From Flavobacteriia bacterium (GTDB taxonomy: Bacteria; Bacteroidota; Bacteroidia; Flavobacteriales; Weeksellaceae): a DNA stretch of 64,000 bases. The stretch covers positions 558,001-622,000 of the forward strand of contig JAECQR010000001.1 of NCBI GenBank assembly GCA_015999765.1, given 5' to 3'. Positions 1-7,568 of this stretch are shown here, in pieces. Made by a program: the position numbers and the translations under genes. Each line of letters opens with the position of its first letter. The first letter of the stretch is position 1. The notes under the pieces are model-generated. The model was given only the letters and a program-made list of their open reading frames with translations. It did no database searches and was not told the DNA's origin.

Positions 1-213
1 AACTTCTCAGGTAATCCTTCCACAACAACCTGGACGAAAATAGATGCACCAATTGATACAGCTTTGGGCGGCTTTGCGTTCTTTAGCTCTGGTAAAATTA
101 ATATCAACAGTTATGCAAACAAAAAGATTAGAATTGCGTTTAAATATACTTCTACGCCAACAGCTTCCACCACTTGGGAAGTTGATAATCTGAAAGTTTC
201 AGGCAGTAAATAG
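1..213 (+). CDS. C-terminal fragment of a secreted protein (choice-of-anchor/jelly-roll-like domain)
   Basis: Frame 1 is open from the window edge to a TAG, giving about 70 residues that end in EVDNLKVSGSK. The pattern of alternating aromatic strands (GGFAFFSSGKINI, KIRIAFKYTS, TTWEVDNLKV) resembles the last strands of the choice-of-anchor J or DUF5017-like beta-sandwich modules of secreted Bacteroidota proteins. The N-terminus lies outside the window, so signal peptide and main domain cannot be judged. No T9SS tail or other sorting sequence follows this module. A strong terminator lies 23 nt after the stop. The family call is inference from the strand pattern only. Confidence 0.55.
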   Translation, partial: NFSGNPSTTTWTKIDAPIDTALGGFAFFSSGKININSYANKKIRIAFKYTSTPTASTTWEVDNLKVSGSK

Positions 214-230
214 TGAATGCTCTATTATAA

Positions 231-344
231 TTAAAGGCCGCAGAAATGCGGCATTTTTTTGGTTTCATACAGAACCATTTCCTTTATATTGGTAAATGCA
301 TTCGGGTTCTTAATCCAGTTTTCATAAGTGTTTATAGTCAGCAT
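231..344 (-). CDS. Possible 37-aa ORF running through the terminator (doubtful)
   Basis: The minus strand has an ATG-to-TAA reading frame of 37 codons (begins MLTINTYENWIKN, ends PHFCGL) that ends by reading through the plus-strand terminator hairpin. Its first 28 codons have a plausible protein-like composition, so it could be the relic of a larger gene or a small protein with a chance extension. No ribosome-binding site or promoter box is evident. I do not recognise a family. It is listed because the 245-bp gap otherwise holds only terminators. Confidence 0.15.
   Translation of the reverse strand: MLTINTYENWIKNPNAFTNIKEMVLYETKKMPHFCGL
237..260 (+). terminator. Rho-independent terminator after the partial gene
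   Basis: A perfect 6-bp stem GCCGCA/TGCGGC closes a GAAA tetraloop and is followed by a run of seven T. It serves the plus-strand gene ending at 213. Confidence 0.88.
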
Positions 345-402
345 AATTGCATACGCAAACTATAAAGGAAAAAACTGCTATTGTGACCAATTACTAGGAA
401 CG

Positions 403-434
403 AAAAAGCTGCCTCTAGTTAGAGACAGCTTTTT
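403..434 (-). terminator. Terminator downstream of the DUF6702 gene
   Basis: A 14-bp stem with one mismatch (AAAAAGCTGCCTCT / AGAGACAGCTTTTT) closes an AGTT loop. A/T runs on both sides let it work in either direction, but its place just after the minus-strand DUF6702 stop makes that gene its client. Confidence 0.8.
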
Positions 435-458
435 ATTTTAATGTTTAAGTTTATTTGC

Positions 459-929
459 TTAAAAACTTACTTCATTCACTTCTTTTCCTCTCTGGAAATT
501 CATTGTTTTTTGGTTACCTTTATAAGCGATATTCACCAAATTAATCTGTCGTGGAAAAGTGCTGAGCATAATGGTATTTTTAATCCTTAACGTGTTAACC
601 TCACTCACACCGCCAGCTTCGAAATAAACCCAGACGGATTCACCGTTAACCTGGCTCCCTGTGAAAGTAAGCGTCTTTGCACTGCCATTCACAAATAAAT
701 CGAAATTGTTGTTCACATATTTTTTAACTTCTGCTTCAAAACCTGCTGTATTGGGGTTTATTTTAACTGCGTCAGAGATATGTTGAGTATTCATTTTCGT
801 TGTAAACTTCAGGGTCTTGCTTCCTTCCACATAATCTACCTTTGTCATCGAGGAATAAAAATCTGCTTCCGCAAAACTTGTTATCACCATCATAGCAAAG
901 ATTCCGATAATATATAAATAATTTTTCAT
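459..929 (-). CDS. DUF6702 family secreted protein
   Basis: The 156-aa protein opens with a signal peptide (hydrophobic IIGIFAMMVITSFA, then AEADF). It goes on with FYSSMTKVDYVEGSKTLKF, the opening strand pattern typical of the flavobacterial DUF6702 family, whose members are small periplasmic or surface-associated proteins without a known activity. The length is normal for that family. A TATATTTG box lies 26 nt upstream, so the gene may have its own promoter although it follows the LOG gene by only 41 nt. A clear terminator follows. No catalytic motif is visible, and the function is unknown. Confidence 0.72.
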   Translation of the reverse strand: MKNYLYIIGIFAMMVITSFAEADFYSSMTKVDYVEGSKTLKFTTKMNTQHISDAVKINPNTAGFEAEVKKYVNNNFDLFVNGSAKTLTFTGSQVNGESVWVYFEAGGVSEVNTLRIKNTIMLSTFPRQINLVNIAYKGNQKTMNFQRGKEVNEVSF

Positions 930-955
930 CTGTATAACTTGTTTCAGTATATTCT

Positions 956-963
956 CAAATATA
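956..963 (-). promoter_or_regulatory. Putative -7 box for the DUF6702 gene
   Basis: TATATTTG on the minus strand matches the Bacteroidota TAnnTTTG element and would give a leader of roughly 20 nt. No good -33 TTTG at 19 nt was found. Confidence 0.4.
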
Positions 964-970
964 ATGCCAA

Positions 971-1729
971 TTAAAAGTTCACGTTTACCGTGTATTTATC
1001 GTAAAATGCTTTAATATGGGCCACGGCATCATCGGCAGTGTCAACCACCCGGTACAGGCTCAGATCTGCCTCAGAAATCATTCCGTTTTCAAGTAAAGTA
1101 TCTTTAAACCAATCCAGGAGACCTTTCCAATATTTAGACCCCACCAATACGATGGGGAACTTCCCTATTTTATTGGTCTGGATCAATGTCATCGCTTCCA
1201 GCAATTCATCTAAAGTACCGAAACCCCCGGGCATCACAATGAATCCCTGAGAATATTTCACGAACATCACTTTTCTTACAAAGAAGTAATCGAAATCCAT
1301 ACTGTAACCCTTATCAATGAAAGGGTTGAAATGCTGTTCGAAAGGAAGTTCAATATTCAGACCGATGGATTTTCCGCCGCCTTTGTTGGCACCTTTATTT
1401 CCGGCCTCCATAATTCCGGGTCCGCCTCCAGTGATTACACCGAAACCAATTTCGGTAATTTTTTCTGCAATATCAACTGCCAATTCATAGTACTCACTTC
1501 CCGGCTGCAGCCTTGCAGAACCGAAAATAGAAACACAGGGACCAATTTTAGCGAGCCTTTCGTAACCGTCTACGAATTCGGCCATTATTTTGAAGACCAT
1601 CCAACTGTCTTTGGTTATGGTTTCGTCCCAGGTTTTTTCTGTAAAAGAACGCTGAATTTTCTGATCGATTTCAAATTCAGTTCCGGCCGCAGCACGGGTT
1701 GTCCCTTTTCCCCTCTTTATTTTGCTCAT
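971..1729 (-). CDS. LOG family protein (TIGR00730 Rossmann fold)
   Basis: The 252-aa protein carries both hallmarks of the LOG (lysine decarboxylase-like/Lonely Guy) family: GGGPGIMEAGNKGA near residue 100 and PGGFGTLDE near residue 170. Characterised members hydrolyse nucleoside 5'-monophosphates such as AMP or cytokinin ribotides to base plus ribose 5-phosphate. The N-terminal 35 residues are extra and polar (KRGKGTTRAAAGTEF). It is the last gene of a tight minus-strand set, 5 nt after the MurU-like nucleotidyltransferase, so it is probably co-transcribed. The substrate in this organism is not known, and a direct link to sugar recycling is only suggested by position. Confidence 0.85.
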   Translation of the reverse strand: MSKIKRGKGTTRAAAGTEFEIDQKIQRSFTEKTWDETITKDSWMVFKIMAEFVDGYERLAKIGPCVSIFGSARLQPGSEYYELAVDIAEKITEIGFGVITGGGPGIMEAGNKGANKGGGKSIGLNIELPFEQHFNPFIDKGYSMDFDYFFVRKVMFVKYSQGFIVMPGGFGTLDELLEAMTLIQTNKIGKFPIVLVGSKYWKGLLDWFKDTLLENGMISEADLSLYRVVDTADDAVAHIKAFYDKYTVNVNF

Positions 1730-1734
1730 TTGTT

Positions 1735-2448
1735 TTATTTAAAATGGTGCTCTGCTTCCAGAACAGATTCCGGTCTTCCGACATCAATCAGTTTAGCCTG
1801 ATGCTCGTATCCGTGGATTTTTTCAGTGTGCATCAAGTCCAGATATTCTTCCATAATAGAAAATTTTCCCGTACGTTTAATTTTATCAAAAATCCTCGGA
1901 TTGATACAGTGTATTCCACTAAAAGCCAATGGTTTGAACCCTTTGTTGAATTCTGCCAGCCGCTGTTCGCCCGTTTCTACATTTACCCAACCGCGCAAAA
2001 TCATTTCAGGATTGAAAAGAAGTTTTCGGGAACTTTTTCTGTCGGAAACCGCTAAAGTAGCGAAATCTTTCTTTTCCTGATGGTATTTTACAAATTCTGT
2101 GATGTTTAAGTCGGTGAGAATGTCGGCGTTAAGGATTAAAAAGTCTTCACCAAAATCCAGAAATTTTCTTGCAAAAACCAAGCCGCCTCCGGTTTCCAAA
2201 AGCTGATCTTTTTCATCGGAAATTTCGATATTGGAACCAAAATTCTGATTGTCTTTTAGAAATTCAATGATCTGATGCCCAAAATGATGGACATTGATTA
2301 CGAAATCATTGATTCCGTAACTCTGTAAATATTTAATATTTCTTTCCAACAGAGGAACACCGTTGACCTTGGCCAAAGCTTTCGGGTGATGGTCGGTAAA
2401 TGGTTTCAGCCGGGTTCCTTTGCCTGCTGCGAAGATGAGTGCCTTCAT
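1735..2448 (-). CDS. MurU-like sugar-1-phosphate nucleotidyltransferase
   Basis: The 237-aa protein begins MKALIFAAGKGTRLKP, the G-x-G-T-R-L-x-P nucleotide-binding signature of NDP-sugar pyrophosphorylases, followed by the metal/sugar region LLETGGGLVFARKFL and LNADIL. Length and composition match the short MurU class, which makes UDP-MurNAc from MurNAc-1-phosphate in the anabolic recycling route of peptidoglycan sugars. The gene two places upstream encodes a sugar-kinase-like phosphotransferase similar in type to AmgK, which supports that route. Substrate identity (MurNAc, GlcNAc or mannose) cannot be read from the sequence alone. Confidence 0.8.
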   Translation of the reverse strand: MKALIFAAGKGTRLKPFTDHHPKALAKVNGVPLLERNIKYLQSYGINDFVINVHHFGHQIIEFLKDNQNFGSNIEISDEKDQLLETGGGLVFARKFLDFGEDFLILNADILTDLNITEFVKYHQEKKDFATLAVSDRKSSRKLLFNPEMILRGWVNVETGEQRLAEFNKGFKPLAFSGIHCINPRIFDKIKRTGKFSIMEEYLDLMHTEKIHGYEHQAKLIDVGRPESVLEAEHHFK

Positions 2449-2454
2449 GTTTTA

Positions 2455-2862
2455 TTAATCATTCAGTTGTGGCTGTTCATCATGCTGAATAGTAACGGTC
2501 GCCTGCGGATATTTTTCGCGGATAAACGCTGCGGTTTTTTCAGCGCAGTATACCGATCGGTGCTGTCCGCCCGTGCATCCGAAATTGATCTGGAGATGCT
2601 CAAAATTTCTCCCAAGATAATTATCAATATTGATGGATACGATGCTTTTTACCAACTCCAGAAACTTCGGCATTTCGGTTTTGGTTTCCAGAAATTCCTG
2701 CACACCGACATCGCAGCCGGTTTGCGCTTTATATTCCTCAATTCTTCCGGGATTTAGAATTCCGCGGCAGTCGAACGCAAATCCTCCACCGTTTCCTGTT
2801 TCATCTTTGGGTATTCCGCCTTTCTTGTACGAAAAACTGTGTATATCTATTTTAAGACTCAT
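2455..2862 (-). CDS. Stand-alone RapZ C-terminal domain protein
   Basis: The 135-aa protein has the RapZ/YvcJ C-terminal signatures FDCRGILNPGR and GCTGGQHRSVY. It lacks the N-terminal P-loop NTPase half found in full-length RapZ of about 285 residues. In enterobacteria the C-terminal half senses glucosamine-6-phosphate and binds small RNAs that control glmS. Here it is encoded 6 nt before the MurU-like gene and 5 nt after the phosphotransferase gene, which suggests an amino-sugar-related sensor or accessory role. The reading frame is clean with an ATG start and no sign of truncation, so the short form appears native. Confidence 0.88.
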   Translation of the reverse strand: MSLKIDIHSFSYKKGGIPKDETGNGGGFAFDCRGILNPGRIEEYKAQTGCDVGVQEFLETKTEMPKFLELVKSIVSINIDNYLGRNFEHLQINFGCTGGQHRSVYCAEKTAAFIREKYPQATVTIQHDEQPQLND

Positions 2863-2867
2863 TTATT

Positions 2868-3914
2868 TTATTGATTTGAACCGTTAATTTCTTTATGGTT
2901 TCTGATTATTGATTCGATTTTATCTTTAACTGAATTTGATTTCAGCGTTGTGATTAATTTTCTAAGTTCCGGATAATGCTGCATTCCATCGCAGGAATTT
3001 GCTAACTGTTCCAGATTTTCAATTCCTTTATCAATGCTCGAAATGAAATGCTGTTTTCTTTGAATAAGTCCGCGGAATCCATAGGCGCCCAAAACCTGCA
3101 TGAAACGAATTACCTGAATGGGTTTTACTGAATTTTTAAGGTCTTTTACTTTGTTTTCATTCTTCCAAAGTGAGAAATAATAACTGAGCATCTCATTTTT
3201 AAAATCATCAGGGAAATTAGCTTTAGCCTGGTAAAGAAATGAAATAACATCGTACATCAGCGGACCTTTCATCGCCGACTGGTAATCGATGAAGAAAACT
3301 TCGTCCTGATTATTTACCATAATGTTTCTCGCCTGAAAATCTCTGATTATTAATCCTTTGGGGCCACAGTTTTCAATTTCTGCAGTAAGGTTTTTAAATT
3401 CTTTCAGTAATGTAGCTTTGTGGTAGGGAATCTCGAGTACGTCGGCAATAAAACTTTTGAAATAGAACAGATCATTCGTCACCGGAAATTCATCATAACT
3501 TTCGTATTCGAACGTTTTACAATAATCGATTGTATCGGCTGTCCGGGTTTGAAGCTGAAATAATTTTTCGATGGTTTGCTTTACCAGAGATTTCGCTCTT
3601 TCATTCAGACCTTCATTTTCAATAATTTCTGAAAGCGTGTTTTTGCCTAAAAATTCCTGTATATAAATTTTACGGTCTTCAGAAATTTTGAAAATCTTTG
3701 GAGTGTTGAGATGTAATTCAGAAAAAACTTCAGAAAAATAGAAAAAACTCTCGTTTTCGGGAATATTTTCGTTCTCGGTGATGATGTACTGTTGATTTGG
3801 TGTGGAGCCCACGAAATTCTTTCTTGCTGAACCGCTTTGGGCTAATGAATAAAAATCCTGCGATTTTCGCCCAATAAATTCTTCGAAAAAGAGTTTTGCG
3901 TTTTCCATACTCAT
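2868..3914 (-). CDS. Aminoglycoside-phosphotransferase-fold sugar kinase (AmgK-like)
   Basis: The 348-aa protein shows the catalytic loop IIRDFQARNIMV (HxDxxxxN variant, with R in place of H) and the metal site FFIDYQSA of the APH/choline kinase fold. AmgK enzymes of this fold phosphorylate MurNAc or GlcNAc at C1 and work with MurU, whose likely homologue lies two genes downstream. The gene heads the minus-strand set. Two in-frame ATGs lie 6 nt apart (MSMENA); the first is used here. A TATATTTG box ends 7 nt before it. Substrate assignment is inference from family and neighbours. Confidence 0.78.
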   Translation of the reverse strand: MSMENAKLFFEEFIGRKSQDFYSLAQSGSARKNFVGSTPNQQYIITENENIPENESFFYFSEVFSELHLNTPKIFKISEDRKIYIQEFLGKNTLSEIIENEGLNERAKSLVKQTIEKLFQLQTRTADTIDYCKTFEYESYDEFPVTNDLFYFKSFIADVLEIPYHKATLLKEFKNLTAEIENCGPKGLIIRDFQARNIMVNNQDEVFFIDYQSAMKGPLMYDVISFLYQAKANFPDDFKNEMLSYYFSLWKNENKVKDLKNSVKPIQVIRFMQVLGAYGFRGLIQRKQHFISSIDKGIENLEQLANSCDGMQHYPELRKLITTLKSNSVKDKIESIIRNHKEINGSNQ

Positions 3915-3921
3915 ACTTTTA

Positions 3922-3929
3922 CAAATATA
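3922..3929 (-). promoter_or_regulatory. Putative -7 box of the phosphotransferase operon
   Basis: TATATTTG on the minus strand ends 7 nt before the first ATG, giving at most a few bases of leader. It faces away from the xrtF box 24 nt farther right. Confidence 0.45.
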
Positions 3930-3953
3930 GGAATTTAGAATTTTTGAAAAGAT

Positions 3954-3961
3954 TATATTTG
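3954..3961 (+). promoter_or_regulatory. Putative -7 box of xrtF, 4 nt before ATG
   Basis: TATATTTG is followed by CAAT and then the ATG. At the usual distance from box to transcription start, the mRNA would begin at or next to the start codon. Confidence 0.5.
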
Positions 3962-3965
3962 CAAT

Positions 3966-4508
3966 ATGTTCAATGATTTCAAGCCTGTTCTGAAAATCCT
4001 GCTACGCTTCGTCATCCTTTATGTGGTGATGGTTTTGGCTTATCAGTTTTACCTGAACCAGTTCAAAAGTATGGGTTTGGATCCCGTCTCTGAATGGGTT
4101 GCTGATCAGGCGGCGTTTATACAGAATTTTTTAGGTTATCAGACTCAAATCGTACCTGGTAAACCTCAGCAGGAAACGGATTGGTTTTACGTTAGCGGCA
4201 GATATGTTTCTCGCATGGTAGAAGGCTGTAACGCGATTTCGGTGATGGTGCTTTTTCTCGCGTTTATTTTCGCTTTTTATCAGGGAATCAAGACCTTTGT
4301 TTTTGCGGGATTGGGTTTTGTCTTCCTTCACGTCATCAATGTACTGCGAATTGCAGGTCTGAATATTCTTTTGGTTGAATGGCCACAATACTCTAAAATC
4401 GGGCACGATTATCTTTTCCCTGCAATTATTTATGGCAGCGTGGTTTTGCTCTGGCTGATCTGGATTAAGTTTTTTGCACTAAAAGATCCTGTACATGAAA
4501 GTGCTTAG
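3966..4508 (+). CDS. xrtF: Exosortase family protein XrtF
   Basis: The 180-aa multi-pass membrane protein carries the three exosortase catalytic positions in the right order: Cys in EGCNAISVM, Arg in VLRIAGL, and His in GHDYLFPAIIYG. Hydrophobic segments fill most of the chain (about five helices). The length fits the short XrtF class of Flavobacteriia, and the next gene is the matching XrtF-associated protein, overlapping by 14 nt. Exosortases are thought to cleave and anchor proteins with C-terminal sorting tails, but no clear substrate gene is seen in this window. Confidence 0.9.
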   Translation: MFNDFKPVLKILLRFVILYVVMVLAYQFYLNQFKSMGLDPVSEWVADQAAFIQNFLGYQTQIVPGKPQQETDWFYVSGRYVSRMVEGCNAISVMVLFLAFIFAFYQGIKTFVFAGLGFVFLHVINVLRIAGLNILLVEWPQYSKIGHDYLFPAIIYGSVVLLWLIWIKFFALKDPVHESA

Positions 4509-4935
4509 AACTTTACTCATCATTCTCGGAATTTTTGGATTAATTGGAGTGAGAATGGTAGAAGAATCTCTTTTTTACGATCCTTTTCTGAATTATTTTC
4601 ATACAGCAGATAAAAATGCACCGTTTCCTGATTTCGAATGGGCGAAACTGATTGTTAATTATATTTTCAGGTTTTCTCTGAATTTAATCCTGTCGGCGCT
4701 TGTTGTTCATTTGGTATTCAAAAATAAAGAATGGACGATGCAGGCGGTTGTTTTAATTCTGCTGGTTTTTGCGATTACTTATCCTATTTACCTTTACTGC
4801 ATTCATACAAAATTCGAAATCGGCTATCTTTTCTCTTTCTATATGAGGAGATTCGTGATTCAGCCTTTAACTTTACTGCTGATTATTCCTTTATTTTATT
4901 ACAGAAAACAGCTGTTGAAGAAAGTAAGGAATTAG
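4495..4935 (+). CDS. Exosortase F-associated membrane protein
   Basis: The 146-aa protein has about four hydrophobic helices and starts inside the last codons of xrtF (14-nt overlap). This arrangement is the one known for the exosortase F system-associated family. The conserved-looking stretch EESLFYDPFLNYF follows the first helix. Its biochemical role is not known; translational coupling suggests a stoichiometric partner of XrtF. Its stop codon overlaps the stop of the convergent CDF transporter gene by 3 nt, leaving no room for a terminator outside coding DNA. Confidence 0.85.
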   Translation: MKVLRTLLIILGIFGLIGVRMVEESLFYDPFLNYFHTADKNAPFPDFEWAKLIVNYIFRFSLNLILSALVVHLVFKNKEWTMQAVVLILLVFAITYPIYLYCIHTKFEIGYLFSFYMRRFVIQPLTLLLIIPLFYYRKQLLKKVRN

Positions 4936-5930
4936 GTGTTCACGTCGTGTTTATCAACGTGCGAAATATTATTTTCGTCCCACTCAATTTTCTTCACAAA
5001 AGGCCGTTCTCGTACCTTGCATTCGGAAAGCTGGCAGATTTCACACGAAAAAGGCTTGCAGTCATCCAGATGGAAATTAAATTCAATCGCCCGGTTCGAG
5101 TTTTCCGCGATTAATTTATATGTTTCTTCCATTTCTTCATGAGCTTTTCTCAGCTCAAAATACCATGGTAATGTTAGATGTGCATCGATATGAAGCCCGC
5201 TTCCGTGCTGTTGAATTCTGGTATTATGAATATCGATCCATTCCCGTTTTCTGTTGTCATTCATGATTTTTGCCAGTCTGGCGAGCATGTCCTGATCGGC
5301 CTCATCCATGATTCCGCTTAAAGCTTTTCGGATGATTTTATAACCGATGAAGATAATATATCCGCCGAATATCAGTGCCACCGCAGCATCGATCCAGTAA
5401 ATCTTGGTAAAGTAAACGAGAACTAAACTTATCACCACGCCCAAAGTTGTAATTGTATCGCTTTGGAGATGTTTTCCCGAACTTTGCAGGACCAACGAAT
5501 TTTGCTGAATTCCCTTTTTCACTGAAATGTAACCCATCAGATAATTAATGGCTGCAGTAGCCGCAATGATGAGCATTCCCCAATCCAGTTTTTTCGGGAT
5601 ATTGCCGTGGAGAAGCGAATCTACAGCCTGAATGATGATGATAACTCCGGCAAAGATGATAAGTGCACCTTCAATTCCGGAAGTAACGAATTCAACTTTT
5701 CCATGACCGTATGGATGGTCAATGTCTTTAGGTTTTGCGGCGAGATAGAGGGAATAAAGTCCCATGAAACCTGCAATGATATTCACGATACTTTCCATCG
5801 CGTCAGAAAATACCGCATCAGAATTGGTAAGATGCCACGCAATTAATTTCCCGATAAAAAGGCCGATTCCTACAATGGCAACAGTTTTCTGAAATGTAAA
5901 ATTAGTCTGTGATGAATTTTGAGTTTCCAC
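4932..5930 (-). CDS. Cation diffusion facilitator (CDF) metal transporter with Cys-rich tail
   Basis: The 332-aa protein has the CDF metal-site segments SDAMESIVNI (helix 2) and DHPYGHGK, with a second acidic pair in WIDAAVAL (helix 5), followed by a cytoplasmic domain with HIDAHL. It is expected to export Zn2+, Fe2+ or Mn2+ by proton antiport. After the usual fold ends there is a short tail with four cysteines spaced C-x4-C-x2-C-x4-C (CKPFSCEICQLSEC). The start is GTG: no in-frame ATG occurs before the first helix. It stands alone, tail to tail with the xrtF pair. Confidence 0.88.
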   Translation of the reverse strand: METQNSSQTNFTFQKTVAIVGIGLFIGKLIAWHLTNSDAVFSDAMESIVNIIAGFMGLYSLYLAAKPKDIDHPYGHGKVEFVTSGIEGALIIFAGVIIIIQAVDSLLHGNIPKKLDWGMLIIAATAAINYLMGYISVKKGIQQNSLVLQSSGKHLQSDTITTLGVVISLVLVYFTKIYWIDAAVALIFGGYIIFIGYKIIRKALSGIMDEADQDMLARLAKIMNDNRKREWIDIHNTRIQQHGSGLHIDAHLTLPWYFELRKAHEEMEETYKLIAENSNRAIEFNFHLDDCKPFSCEICQLSECKVRERPFVKKIEWDENNISHVDKHDVNT

Positions 5931-5978
5931 TGCAATGTTCGATTAAATTAATTAATAATGTTTCAGGCATCTAATAAT

Positions 5979-6006
5979 AAAAAAATGCTCACTTACTGTG
6001 AGCATT
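5979..6006 (-). terminator. Terminator downstream of asd
   Basis: The stem AATGCTCAC/GTGAGCATT closes a 5-nt loop, and on the minus strand it is followed by a T-rich run. It lies just after the asd stop. Confidence 0.85.
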
Positions 6007-6010
6007 CAGA

Positions 6011-7003
6011 TTAAATTAATTGATTTTTTAAGAGATATTCTGCAATCTGTACCGCGTTAGTGGCGGCGCCTTTTCGAAGGTTATCTGCCACAATCCACAT
6101 GTTGAGGGTGTTGGGTTGCGAACGGTCCCGGCGGATTCTTCCGACAAAAACCTCATCTTTCCCTTCTGAATACAGCGGCATGGGATAAATTTTGTTCGAA
6201 ACATCATCCATCACTACAATTCCAGGTGTTTCCGAAAGGATTCTTCGCACCTCATCCAAATCAAATTCATTTTCAAACTCAATATTCACGCTTTCTGAAT
6301 GCCCGCCCTGAACGGGAACCCGGACCGCAGTCGCTGATAGGTTAAAACCATCGTCGCCCATGATTTTCTTGGGTTCTGTCATAAGTTTCAATTCTTCTTT
6401 CGTGTAGTCATCATCCGCAAAAACATCGCATTGTGGAAGTGCATTTTTGAAGATTTCATAAGGGTAGACTTTAGCAACATCGTTATCGCCGGCAATTTCT
6501 GCATTCAGCTGATCAACAGCATTTTTTCCGGTTCCGGTAACAGACTGATACGTTGAAACGATTACTCTTTTCAAATCATATTTAAGGTTCAGAGGATGAA
6601 GAACCATTACCAACTGAATTGTTGAGCAATTGGGATTTGCAATAATTTTATCGTCTTTCGTAAGTTCAGTTGCGTTGATTTCGGGAACGACCAGTTTTTT
6701 ATCTTCCATCATTCTGAAAGCAGAAGAGTTGTCGATTACCGTAGTTCCGGCTTCAGCAAATTTCGGGGCAAATTCCAGAGAAGTAGTGCCGCCGGCTGAA
6801 AACAGAGCGATTTCCGGCTTCATATCGATGGCGGTCTGCATTGATACGATGGCGTATTCTTTCCCTTTGAAACTGATTTTTTTTCCGACGGATTTTTCTG
6901 ATGCAACAGGAATTAATTCTGTTACAGGGAAGTTTCTTTCTTCCAAAACCTTCAACATTACCTGACCAACCATTCCGGTGGCGCCCACAACTGCTATTTT
7001 CAT
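6011..7003 (-). CDS. asd: Aspartate-semialdehyde dehydrogenase
   Basis: The 330-aa enzyme reduces aspartyl-4-phosphate to aspartate semialdehyde with NADPH, at the entry to lysine/diaminopimelate, threonine and methionine synthesis. It shows the N-terminal dinucleotide-binding motif GATGMVGQVML, the active-site cysteine in NPNCSTIQ near residue 128, and the catalytic histidine in VQGGHSESV. The length is typical of the bacterial enzyme. It lies 33 nt after a small membrane protein gene on the same strand and ends in a strong terminator. Confidence 0.96.
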   Translation of the reverse strand: MKIAVVGATGMVGQVMLKVLEERNFPVTELIPVASEKSVGKKISFKGKEYAIVSMQTAIDMKPEIALFSAGGTTSLEFAPKFAEAGTTVIDNSSAFRMMEDKKLVVPEINATELTKDDKIIANPNCSTIQLVMVLHPLNLKYDLKRVIVSTYQSVTGTGKNAVDQLNAEIAGDNDVAKVYPYEIFKNALPQCDVFADDDYTKEELKLMTEPKKIMGDDGFNLSATAVRVPVQGGHSESVNIEFENEFDLDEVRRILSETPGIVVMDDVSNKIYPMPLYSEGKDEVFVGRIRRDRSQPNTLNMWIVADNLRKGAATNAVQIAEYLLKNQLI

Positions 7004-7036
7004 TTTATTTGAATGATAGATATGAATTTTAATAAA

Positions 7037-7474
7037 TTAAGCGCCGAAAAGTCGGTGCCACTGGAATGCCCAAAGCATGAATGCAAGTGCAACGAATCCC
7101 ATAATCAACCAACTCATCTTCATGGTATCATTGGTTTTGAATTTTTTATTGAGGATTGTTAAAAGCACCGCTGCTACAATCATAGCAAAAGGGTGTTCAA
7201 CATAAGTGTTTCTTGCGGTGGAATCGCTCATCAGCGTTCCGGCTTCCGTAGCGGCTTTGAATCCTGGCGAGAAGAAAAACAGCATGATCAGTCCGATAAC
7301 TGCCTGAAGATGGAAAAATATCATCGTGAACAGCGTTGATTTTCTTAAAAGTTTGGAAATTTTACCTGAATATCCGAACATGGTCACAAGCAGTGCCACA
7401 ACAAAAACAGCTGCCAAAAGCAGGATTAAATAAGCAAAACCACGGTGTGCCTGAAGCATGATGTTGAAATCCAT
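7037..7474 (-). CDS. Small four-helix membrane protein (flavobacterial 'cytochrome B'-like)
   Basis: The 145-aa protein has four predicted membrane helices (about residues 12-32, 48-70, 90-107 and 118-138). Histidines lie at the ends or inside helices (LQAHRGFAY, FFHLQAVIG, EHPFAMI, QWHRLFG). The pattern recalls small flavobacterial membrane proteins annotated as cytochrome B or as hypothetical, where paired histidines might bind heme. I cannot confirm heme binding from sequence. It precedes asd by 33 nt and may be co-transcribed with it. A TATATTTG box lies 23 nt upstream. Confidence 0.6.
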   Translation of the reverse strand: MDFNIMLQAHRGFAYLILLLAAVFVVALLVTMFGYSGKISKLLRKSTLFTMIFFHLQAVIGLIMLFFFSPGFKAATEAGTLMSDSTARNTYVEHPFAMIVAAVLLTILNKKFKTNDTMKMSWLIMGFVALAFMLWAFQWHRLFGA

Positions 7475-7497
7475 AATATTTTTTTATAAGTTAACTG

Positions 7498-7505
7498 CAA
7501 ATATA
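7498..7505 (-). promoter_or_regulatory. Putative -7 box for the small membrane protein/asd pair
   Basis: TATATTTG on the minus strand, 23 nt before the ATG. It abuts the terminator of the upstream TonB receptor gene, so termination and re-initiation signals are packed together. Confidence 0.45.
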
Positions 7506-7534
7506 AAAAAAATCCCGACGATAAAGTCGGGATT
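7505..7534 (-). terminator. Terminator downstream of the Oar-like TonB receptor gene
   Basis: The perfect stem ATCCCGAC/GTCGGGAT with a 6-nt loop is followed on the minus strand by a run of eight T. Confidence 0.9.
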
Positions 7535-7568
7535 AATATCAAATCTAAAGTTCAGAACTCTAGGTTTC

